Part shown: positions 23,901 to 34,100 of the stretch, one piece after another
Layout of the letters: each line of letters begins with the position of its first letter
Position numbering within the stretch: the stretch's first letter is position 1
Source: Euglena gracilis
Lineage: Eukaryota > Euglenida > Euglenophyceae > Euglenales
Assembly: GCA_039621445.1 (NCBI GenBank)
Contig: CP154956.1
Span: 42,990,437-43,054,436, forward strand
Direction: 5' to 3'
DNA length: 64,000 nt
Translations under genes and position numbers: made by a program
Notes under the pieces: generated by a model
Told to the model about the DNA's origin: nothing
Databases searched by the model: none
What the model saw: the letters and a program-made list of their open reading frames with translations, nothing else

Positions 23901-26900
23901 GGCCGCTGCAGCGGCTGGTGGAGGAGAACCCGGAGGCGGTGGCGGGGCTGCTGAGCGTCGAGTCGGCGCTGGCGGCGAGGGGCCGCACGCTGCTGTCCTC
24001 CCACGTGCGGTCCCTCCGGCGGCTGCTGACCCCCGAGGCGCGGGCGCAGGTGGCGGCGGCGCTGCAGAGCCCGGGGATCGGGCTGGCCCAGCTGGAGCAG
24101 GCGGTGACCGAGGCCACCCACGAGATGTGGGTGGCCTTCGCGTGGCGGGGCGACAACCCCAACATCCACGCGCGGATGGGGGTGCGGCCTGGGTGGGTCG
24201 GGGTTGTATATGCAGGGTGCCCACGGCATTGGACGGCGGTTGGTGGTGATGGTCACTGGGTGCATTGTAACTGTCGTCTCGTGCTTCTCCCCCCCCCCTT
24301 CACTGTTGTCTCGCAGTGAACAACGGGGCGGAGCGCAGCCGCTTCAAGCGGACCGTCCCGGTGGCGGCGCTGCAGGTGGCGCGGCTGGGGTCGTGGACCT
24401 GGAGCCCGGCGGAGCCGAAGCCCCCCCTGGCGGCGGTGCTGACGGCCCCCTTCTGGGTGGAGGCGCAGTACGAGGAGCTGCGGGCCTCCTTCGCCTTCCC
24501 GACGGTGGAGACCGAGGTGGTGGCCAAGGAGGGCGGGGCCCTCCAGGAGGTGGGGGTGGCCCGGCCGGCCGGGGAGGAGAAGGGGGTGCGCTGCCTGGTG
24601 TACCAGGCCAGCGGCGGCGCGGTGCCGGCGGAGGCGCTGGGGGCCGCGGTGGGCCTCGTCGTCATCGAGGTCACCCACAACACGGGCTCAGGGTTCTGTT
24701 TAAAAGTAAGTCTAGTGTTAAGTTTTAGTAGTTTCCGTTTTACTTGCGCAATTGCGCGCACAAAAAAAAAAGAAAATCATACTCCCACTCTCAACAGAAA
24801 CAGCTCCCCGGTAGTGTATGCAAAATTTTTTTTTAAATTTGATGCGCGCACTTGCGCAAATGTTTTGATGCACGCACTTGCGCAAATCCAATGACTCAAG
24901 GTGTCTGTCAATACGCCAACACACTCTCAAACAGAATCCTGCCCCCTCCTGTCCGAGCAGGTCAAGCGCCTGGCCGGCGTCGTGCCGGTCGCCATCTACG
25001 GCGGTGCCGGGGCGGTGGCTGCGGTGGAGGCGGCGGTGCGGCGGCTGGCGCCGGGGCGGGAGTCGGTGACGGTGGACGTCTGGCTGCGGCAGGGGGGCCA
25101 GGGGGTGGCCCGCAAGTTCGAGAAGCGGGCCCTGGTGGTCGTGTACGGCCCGGGTGACGTGGAGCGAAGCAAGGTACCCCACCCCACCTCACGCGTTGTG
25201 CAGATTGCCATTCCTCATTTCAGACACTGGATGCATTGGTGTCACCCATCCTGTGCAAACTTATTTTTAAATGTAATCGTTTGATGCGCGCAATTGCGCG
25301 CACCTCATACACGAATAGTCTTTCAGCCTTCCATGCCTGTCTGGTCCCCTCGTTCCCTCGCAGGTGCTGCCCAAGGTGGAGTGGGACGTGGAGTCCAGCT
25401 GCGGGCAGGGGCTGCACTGGCTGTGCGTGGAGTGGCTGTGGCGGCGGGTGGTGCGGCGGATGGAGGCGGCCAACGCCATGGTCATCCAGACCGCCGACGC
25501 CGCGGTGGCCGGCCGGGTGGCGGCCTGGGCAGCCAAGCCCCCCGAGGTCCTGGTGGTGGTGGAGGACTCGGCCAGCAGCCTGGAGGACGTCACCCAGACC
25601 GTGGCCACGGTGACCCTGCCCCGGCCCGTCGCCTCCGCCATGCTGCCCCTCCTGCTGGCCGCCCTGGAAGGGGGGGACGCCCTCTGGGTCCCCCTGGAGA
25701 ACGCCGCCCTGCAGGACAAGCTCCGCCTGGCCGCCGAGGAGGCGGGCCGACGGGCCAAGGAGGCCGAGGAGCGGCGCCGCCAGACCAAGATCCAGCAGGA
25801 GCAGCGCCGCCTGCAGAAGCTGGAGGAGCGCCAGAAGGGTGGGGCTGACAGGAGGAAGAAGCGCCGGAAGAAGGAGCCGGAGAAGAGGCCCAGCAGGCCC
25901 CCAGCCCCCAAGCCCAGACGGGAGGAGACCGAGGCGGTGGACAGCCCAGAGGAGGGCGACGTGGAGATGACCGCCCCCGGCCGGGAGACCCCGGAGCTCA
26001 CCCCGCCCGAACCCGGAGCCAGCCCCATCATCGTGCCGCCGCCGGTGACCCAGCCCAGCCGCCACCCGGAGGAGGAGGAGGTGGAGGAGGACAGCAGCAG
26101 CAGCAGCAGCAGCAGCAGTGACAGCTCGGACACCTCCTCAGCAGTCGCCAGTGAAGCTCCCGCAGTCCCACCAGTGCAGCAGGGAGAAGAAGAAGAGGAG
26201 GAGGACACCATCGAGGAGATCACCCCCGGGTACCGGAAGCCAGAGCCCCAGAAGGGGAAGGAGAGACAGGGGGAGGAGAAGAAGGGGGAGGGCAAGGGCA
26301 AGGGCAAGGGCAAGGGCAAGGGCAAGGGCAAGGGAGCCAAGGAGGACACCCGGTGGAAGGCGGCGGGGCTGATCCGTCCCCCGGGACCGGGGGAGGCCCT
26401 GAAGGGCCCCAAGTCGTACCACCTCCTCGACCCCAAGAAATACCCGGCGATGAAGCACATCATCGAGGCGTCCAAGGCCAAGGTGGCCGCGGAGGCAGCG
26501 TCGTCGCAGGCAGCGGCGGCATCAGCACCGGCGGCGCCGCAGGAGGCGGAGTCCGAAGAGGAGGAGTCCGAGGAGGAGGAGGCCCCGGCACCGCCACCGC
26601 CTCGTACCGCCCCGCCTGCGGCGCCCCGGAGCACCGTTCGCCGCGGGCTGCCCAAGCCCGGCGCCAAGCCGGCGGCCGCCTCGGAGAGCCTGGCCAAGCG
26701 GCTGTCCAAGCACAAGAAGTGAGACTGGCTGTAGGCCTGTCTCAGCACCTTCTTCTTTTTTTCTTCGGTTCTACTCCCCACTCCATTCTCTGCTTCTCAT
26801 GTTTTTTTTTACAGAACACATTTGATGCGCGCATTTGCGCAAATGTTCCTGTTACAAATGTTTCCCCCTTTCAGTCCCCTCTCGGCTATGGTCTGTCCCC

Positions 26901-28156
26901 TCTCAGAATTCTTGTTCCACATTCCAAATAAAAAAAATTCATCAGTGGTGTTGATGCGCGCACTTGCGCAAGTAAAACGCACACTTTGCTTCTTTTGATA
27001 TTTGCCTGCCAGCTGGGAGACGGTGCCCCACCGCCGTGGTGTCCGTGTACACCGCCCCCCTGCTGACCGTCATCCCCACGCCCTCTACCCTGCAGGGAGG
27101 TGGACTTGTGTTTTTTTTTTGTGGGTTGGTGTGACACACCCCCTCTCGTGACCCTGCAGCCCCCCTCTCGTGCCGTGCTGCCCCTCTCACCCGTGTTCAA
27201 AAAAAAAATAATTACCCCCCCCCAAGCACCGCCCCCCACTGACAACCAGCGCGCGGCGGAGTGCGGGGCGGCCCCCTCCTTCCTGTTCAGCCCCGGGCGG
27301 CCAGCGTGTACCCCGCCCGCCGGGGGTCTGTTTGCCAGTCTGCCTTTTCTCTTTCCCCTCTTGTCTTTTCATCCCCATCTCTTTCAATCATCTGGTTCTG
27401 CCACCGGCACCCCTCTCATCCCATGGCGCGCACACCATCGTACGTTTTATTTGCGCAATTGCGCGCATCAACATCAATTATCTGTTTCGTGCCTCACAAA
27501 AAAACCAGGGCCAAAGTAATGGGTTGCACGCACGCAAGCCTCCACACACAGGCAACCAGGCCCCCACTGACAACCCCTGCGGGCGCCTCACCCCTACCGC
27601 CCTGCCCGCCGCACACCACCCCTGCACACCCCCTGCACCGTCACCCCTGCACCCCTGGACCCCTCCTCCCCCTACCCCCGGCACACCGGACCCCCCAACC
27701 CGCACCCATCCCAATCCCCTGCCACCCTTTCCCCTGCTTTCTTAATCAATCAAAAATTCACAAGTCAGGTCAGGTCAGGTCAGGTCAAACCCAGGTGATT
27801 CGGAAACTAGGAATCCAGTCGCTCGCGACTGAAAAAAATTTTTTCGGGAACGGTGCCAGGATCATGGTGATAATCCGCCGGTTCCCGAGGTGGCCCCGAC
27901 CCGGGGGGGAGGGAGGTTTTCCCCCAGTGGTAAGCTTTGCTCTTACCCATAAAGGGATAAGAGCTCAGCGACCCCCCCCCTACCACCCACCTTGTGTCTG
28001 CGGAGCTTCCCATACAACCCTGACCGCCACCTGCGTCACCCGCTTGGAGCAGTCATACAGCACCCGCAGCGGCTGCTGGAACTCCTCCTTGGGCACAAAC
28101 TCCGCGCTGGTGCGCTCGGAGCTGACAAGGCAGCTCATGAGAGCCACGATCTGCTC
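14969..28156 (-). CDS. MTR4: Mtr4 exons 19-21: C-terminal DSHCT domain, split by a 12.5-kb intron
   Basis: Exon 19 (28156-28026): [17 protein letters not shown] and [16 protein letters not shown]. Exon 20 (15517-about 15448): [15 protein letters not shown]. Exon 21 (to 14969): [49 protein letters not shown]-stop. Join 19/20 is exact: GTGGC+G restores the frame and family spacing. Join 20/21 is ambiguous because the 6-mer GCGTTG is present at both ends of intron 20. The DSHCT helical bundle contacts RNA at the exit of the helicase ring. Confidence 0.9.
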
Positions 28157-31100
28157 GGGCGCACCGGGCCGGCCTCTTATGATGATGAGGTTTGACCGGG
28201 GCAGTTTGGTGGATTGTGGAGAACTTGTGTCTGGGGCAGAGCTGCATGGGACGCCGACCCCCACCAGGTATAAAATGATTGTTGGTTTTGCATAAAGGGA
28301 GGAGAGAGGAGCCCCCACCCCCAGGGGAGGGCCAGGGGGGGCAAGGGGGGTCGCTGAGCTCTTATCCCTTTATGGGTAAGGGCGAAGCTTACCCCTGGCG
28401 AAACCCCCCCCCCCCCGCCCCCCCGGCCCCCCCCCGGGTCGGGGCCACCTCGGGAACCGACGGATTATCACCATAATCCCGGCCCGGTACCCGGAATTTT
28501 TTTTTTCAGTCGCGAGCGACTGGATTCCTAGTTTCCGAATCACCTGGGTTTGACCCCCCAACTCCCCGCCAGGCCCGAGTTATTCACGCGCGAAGGGGTC
28601 CAAACTGGGTAGGATTGCCCCCCCTGGATAAGCCCCCCCCCTTGGAATCTGCCATTTCGGCCAAAAAAATGTCAATTTTCAAAATACCTCCAAAATGAAG
28701 CAAAATCAAAGGAAATGTCCAGAGCCTTGGAACGCCCCATCTACCGGTATTTTGATTTCCCCGCAACTCCCCGTCTAGCCCGAGATACGGCCGTTTTCGG
28801 CGCAGATGGCCGTTTTGTACACTTTTCCCACTGTTCGACTTAGCCGTTTTCGGCGGGTGGGGTCAGAAAAACGATGTTTTCACAATTCTCGAAAATGATG
28901 CAAAATCAAAGGAAATGTCTGGAGACCTACATTGAAGCCCTTGGAACGCTCTATCTACTGGGATTTTGGTTTCCCCGCAACTCACCGCCTAGCCCGAGAT
29001 ACGGCCGTTTTTTGGCCGGCCAATTTGTACACTTTTCCCTCTGTTCGACTTGGCCGTTTTTGGCCAAAAAAAGTCGAAAAAATCGAAAGAAATTTTTTGC
29101 CCGAAACGATGTTTTTTGGCCTCCCAGACCCAGAAAAACTGTCTTTGAGCCGAAAATGAGCGTTATTCGACCCGCCAGCGCCCCGTTTTGGGCCGCCAAC
29201 CCATTGACTTCGGGCCAAACCCGGGTCAAAAACGTCGAAAAAAATCGAAAAAAAATTTTGCCCGAAACGATGTTTTTTTGGCGTCCCGGATCCAGAAAAA
29301 CCTGTTTTTGAGCCGAAAATGAGCGTTTTTCAACCCGCCACCGCCCCGTTTTGGGCCGCCAACCCATTGACTTCGGGCCAAACCCGGGTTAAAAAAGTCG
29401 AAAAAAAAATCGAAAATTTTTTTTGCCCGAAACGATGTTTTTTGGCGTCCCGGACCCAGAAAAACTGTTTTTGAGCCGAAAATGAGCGTTTTTCGACCCG
29501 CCAGCGCACGTTTTGGGCCGCCAACCCATTGACTTTGGGTCAAAACCGTGTCAAAAAAGTCGAAAAACATCGAAAAAATTTTTTTTGCCCAAAACGATGT
29601 TTTTCGCCCTCCTGGACCCGGAAAACCCGTTTTTGAGCCAAAAATGAGCGATTTTTGACCCCTTGGCCTCCCTTCTCAGGCACAAAACCCTTGCATTTCA
29701 GTCCAAAGAGCTCCACGGAGTGGCTGGTCAATGAAGGGGTGGGGGCGCGCTTATTACCCTCCCCCCCCTATGTCCAACGACCAGTAACCTCTGTCCTCCG
29801 ACCGGGGGGGTGGTCGTTGGACATAGGGTAGTGACCAAAAAGGTGTCCTCTGACCGGGGGGGGTGGTCGTTGGACAAGGGGTCAAAAAAAAATGTTGGGG
29901 GGTAATCGGGACCCCACCCCCCAAAAAAGGTCAAATTTTCCCTTCCAGTGCTTTGCGCCGAAAATTTTGGGCAATTTTGACAAATTTTTGTCCAAAAAGT
30001 GCCAAAAATGGCATTTGGGCCAATTTTTGACCAATTTGGGGCACAAAAATTTTCGGCCCGGCGCTTCGCGCCGGGACCAAAATTTTCGCCAAACCTCCAA
30101 AAAGGTGTCCTCTGACCGGGGGGGTGGTCGTTGGACATAGGGGGGTCGTTGGACATAGGGGGGTCGTTGGACATAGGGGGGGGGGTAAGAGCTCAGCACT
30201 ATTCAAAACCTGGTCCAGGACATACCATTGCTTAGCGACCCGGGGGGGGGGGGCACTTTCCACTCTGAAAAAACCAGTCAGTCACTTTTTCCCAAAAAAA
30301 ACCAGTCAGTCACTTCACCTCCCCCCGTTCGGCCACTCTTCAGGAGGCAATGAAAATTTGCCAAAAAGTCTCAAAAAATTCCAATTAATTTCCAGCGCCT
30401 TCGGTGCCAGGCCAGCCACTTTTTCATTTTCGGGCCACCCCACCCCCCCGGGGGGGGGTCTTGGCCCGAAAACCAGTCAGTCGCTCTGAAAAAATCCAGT
30501 CAGTCACCCCCCTTGGTTGCACTGAGGCTTCTTGTCTGTTTTTTGACCGGCGCTAACTTCGCTTCTGGCTCAGTTTGTGTGGTGAGTGGCCTTAACTTAA
30601 GGGGACCCCTTACACCAATACTCTTTTGTCTCTTTTGTTGCTCCCCCTGGCCGGGTGAGTAACTCTGGTGTAATTCCAGCCATACAATCATTGTGTGTGG
30701 TTGGTGTGGTTCCCGTGGGTGGGTCTACACCCCTGTGCCCCGGTGCTGGGGATGCATGGCGCGGGCAGAACACCATGACTTAAAAAGTCCGATGTGGCCT
30801 CGCGGTCCCGCAGCTTCGGTTACCCGGGTCGCCAAGTCTCGGCCTTTAGGGTGGGTGGCGGGTGGGTAGTGTGCTGTTAGGTACCAGCAGTTCCCTGACA
30901 TACTGTGCCCTGTCCGGGGTTGGTTTGGGCGGTCCGCTGCCAGTCTCGATCGCTGCCTCGCACGCAGTCAATCACCCCCCCCCCCCCGGGTGGGACAGGT
31001 ATTAATCCATGATACCCCCCCCCTTGTCCAACGCATACAATTGCTTACCGACCCCCGGGGGGGGGAGGGGGGTCACTCCACTTTTTTAAAAAACCACTCG

Positions 31101-34100
31101 GTCACTCATTTTCAAAAAACCAGCCAGTCACTTCCCCCCCGGGGGGGGGGGGTCGGCCACTCAGGAAAACGGCCACTTTCCAGTCACTTTAGGCCATTTT
31201 AGGCCCAAAAATTTTTTCCGGCGCCTTCGGCGCCAGGGTCACTCAAGCCACTTTTGCCCACTCCTGGCCGACCCCCCCCCCGGGGGGGGAGGTGGTCCGG
31301 GCCCAAAACCAGTCAGTCACTCTGAAAAAACCAGTCACCCACCCCCCCGGGGGGGGGGGTTGGTCAGTGCTTAAGCAATTGCCTGGTCCAACGAACGCTA
31401 AATATCACTACTGACCGGGGGGGGGGGATCGCTATATTGGCCAAATATCGCTACTGACTGGGGGGTGGTCGTTAGACAAGACCGAAGGCAAAAAAAATTT
31501 TCTCCCGCTTCGCCCCAAGGTGAAGAAAACAGTTTCCTTTGCCTGACATGGCCACAACTCTCAGTTTCATGATGAAAAAAGGGAGAAACGTGTGGCAATC
31601 AACACGGCACCAACTCATAGGTTCTCGTGTGTGCTGGCTAACTTGGTACAAAATCCGCAATGAAAGTTGTAAGAAAAGGCTGGAGGTAATCACCTGAAAA
31701 AAGATCGCTACTGACCGGGGGGGGGGGGGTGGTCGTTGGACAAGGCCGGTCGTCGGAAAAGGGGGGCATGGTACGGGACCCCCGCGGAAGCAAAATATTT
31801 TCTTCCTTGGCAATTTGCACTGGAGTCCTCGTGCATGTCATGTGATTCTGTCAGTTTGTTGTAAATAATTATTTCAAACGCAATTTGGGGCACTTTTTGA
31901 AATTCCGGTGCGTTGCTGATGCCAGTCTGCCAGCCCCCTCTTGGCCGGCCCGGTGGGCAGCGGTCATGTCGTTGAAGATGCCATTGAAGATCAGCTCCGT
32001 CAGCAGCAGTTCGTCGGCAGTGTTCACCTCGCAGGCGGTGCGGCCCTTCGTCTGGATCACGTTGTCCTCGTTGGTGTACTCCAGCCGCCGCAGGATGCGC
32101 AGGCAGCGGTAGAGCCCTGCCTGGGAACATCGGAAAATGACCAAAAGTGGCCGAAAAGTGCCAAAAGTGGTAAAAAAAAAGGCCAAAGGTGGTCAAATAA
32201 AATTTTAAAAATTTTGGCCAACTTTGAAAAATTTCCGTCTTATGTTTTAACCTTGCCCAACATTTTTGGTAATTTGCAGTCACTTTTGCTATTTTCAGAA
32301 CGAAAACAGTCAGTTTACCCACCAGAAAAAAACACGAGGTTCAAAGGTTGTGGTCCCCATCATGCTGATGCTCCCTGACAAGGAGGGCCCTGGCCGGGCC
32401 TTCAGGTCATCGCGCAACACCGTCTTGGTGGCGGCCTTGATCTGCTTCCGCAGGTCGCCGATGGCCGTGATGATCTCCATCTTCTTCTCGAACAGGGCGG
32501 CCGCAGGGAGTGGCCCCTCTGTGCCTGCCCCCCCCCCCCCCGGGGAAGGGAGAGGCAAGCCAGGGGGTAACCCTGTCCCCTTGGGGGGAACCGGAGCCCA
32601 AACCCCCTGGGCGTAGTTCTTGAGGATCTGTGGGTTCTGGGTTGGGGGCAGAGGCCAGCCGGAACCGTCATACTCAACCTCGCGCCATTTCCGTCCCTGG
32701 GAAAAAATATTCTGACTCCTGAGTGCCAAGAGATCAAGGGGCAAAAGACAACACGCCAGGCAAGGAACGTCATCAAGGAGGGGGGATGCAGTCAAAATGC
32801 CATCAGCATTCTGCGAATGCACAGGTGCATTAATTCAATTAATTCAAGTCGGTCCATGCCGGACAGACTTCAAATTTTAAATTTAGTTTAAACATAAATA
32901 ATACTGCACCATACCTACCCCCCCCCCAGCCCCCCCCAGGAAATTGTCATGCCCGAGAACCTGTCAGGGTCCCGCCCGGGAAACTGTCAGGGTCCCCGGT
33001 ACCGGCCAACCTGTAAGAATAGGAAGTTGTCAGGGTCCCCGGTACCGGCCAACCTGTCAGGGTCATTTTTCATTGACTTTCCCTTGAAATGCCCTACCCG
33101 GGAAACTGTCAGGGTCCCGCCCGGGAAACTGTCAGGGTCCCTGGTGCTGGCCAACCTGTCAGTATAGGAAGTTGTCAGGGTCCCCGGTACTGGCCAACCT
33201 GTCAGGTGACAGTTCCCCGGGGGGGGGGGGGGGTAGGTACTAATGCGGACAAGATTGGCAGCAAAAGTGGCTCACACAGGATTGTTGTTGGTGAACAGCT
33301 TGTTCACCATCAATTGTTAGTTTTGGTGAACAGCTGGTCCCTGCCTTCATGAACAGGGCTCTTCACCATCCGGTCCTCCAATGCTTCCACTTTCTGCAAT
33401 GCCTGAGAGGGGAAGGCAACAGAGTGCCCTGTGCATCGCAACAAATGGGTACAGAAACCACTCATTGCAAGTCTCAGGGAAACCCGATGACCGCAAAGAA
33501 GCACAAAAGTGCAGCTTTGCATTCGAGCGCGGCGGGATGTTGCACCCAAAGACCACACACCCATCACCAGGACACTGTGATGATGACAGGATGACGTTTA
33601 GGCAAAAGAATTTGGCTTGGAGAGTTTGGAAAAAATTTCTGCCAGGCTTTCAAGGAGGTTCGTAGCTGCTGAGCACTGGGACAAACCGCACCTTCTTGAA
33701 GTTCGGGGCAGTGATGCCCATCTCCCCCACCGGATCCATCAGCGGCGGACGCTCCGGGTACGCCTTCTTGACCTTGTCCAGCACCACCTTCATGCCGTCT
33801 CGGGCCTGTCGCTCCTTGAGGTCCTGGGGCACTGACACCCGCAGTTTGGAGAGCCCGCCAACAGGCCGGGGTTTGTGTGACACGCTACGCACGCATACAC
33901 CGGCGTGCACATGTGTGTCAAAATAAGTCGTCAGAATAAAGTCTAAATCATCACTGCATCTATGCATCAGAACAAATCCCTTGCAAAGAAACCATCATGC
34001 CTGAGAACCGTCAGGGAGACTAGGCTGTCGCTTAAGGTCCCAGCACCAGCAAAACCGGTCAGTTGCCACTTCTTGGGCGGCAGTGAATATTGTGCAACCT

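Larger units (their letters stand above)
17115..27470. repeat. About 22 dispersed copies of a TTGCGCAATTGCGC palindrome
   Basis: Core 14-18 bp, usually TTTGCGCAATTGCGCGCA followed by TCAAA or CAA, with variants having a T or C at the centre. Copies near 17115, 17668, 17779, 18097, 19257, 19373, 19463-19490, 21293, 21393, 21699, 23061, 23100, 23139, 23178, 23788, 24743, 24844, 24868, 25283, 26823, 26952 and 27450. All lie in introns or spacers of genes N1/N2, none in their exons. Only one related site was noticed elsewhere (about 43652, in Mtr4 intron 3). They are therefore a property of the 12.5-kb element. Confidence 0.85.
15523..28022 (+). mobile_element. 12.5-kb CAGG...CCTG element forming almost all of Mtr4 intron 19
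   Basis: Ends are inverted repeats with 15 of 16 matches (CAGGCTTGTATGGGAA at 15523; TTCCCATACAACCCTG ending 28022). Flanking 8-mers ATCGCCAA (15515-15522) and ACCGCCAC (28023-28030) match at 6 of 8 positions, like an aged 8-bp target duplication. CAGG-type ends with 8-bp duplications are known for hAT and KDZ DNA transposons. It carries two plus-strand genes (18283-21983 and 22528-26722) and many copies of a palindrome. The intron itself is the element plus 5 nt on one side and 3 nt on the other. Later insertions (15634-16005 and repeats around 16.0-17.05 kb) are nested inside. Alternatively it is a large intron hosting unrelated nested genes. Confidence 0.65.
28640..30225. repeat. Right arm of the 11-kb-spaced inverted repeat, expanded
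   Basis: Inverted relative to 16331-17045, but longer for two reasons: a fourfold tandem expansion (29060-29690) and an inserted TA-flanked element (29757-30185). The uninterrupted left arm reads CTTAATAAGTGTGC where this arm has the insertion. Confidence 0.75.

Noticed and set aside
18283-26722. N1/N2 as bacterial contamination or a misassembled contig (ParB-like protein, high GC)
   Set aside because: The genes contain GT-AG introns with pyrimidine tracts, and both ends of the region join host intron sequence that obeys the splice rule.
25267-26781. 504-codon minus-strand ORF rich in Ser and Leu opposite N2
   Set aside because: Antisense of the Lys/Glu-rich and Ser-rich last exon of N2; no domain, and it crosses N2 splice sites.
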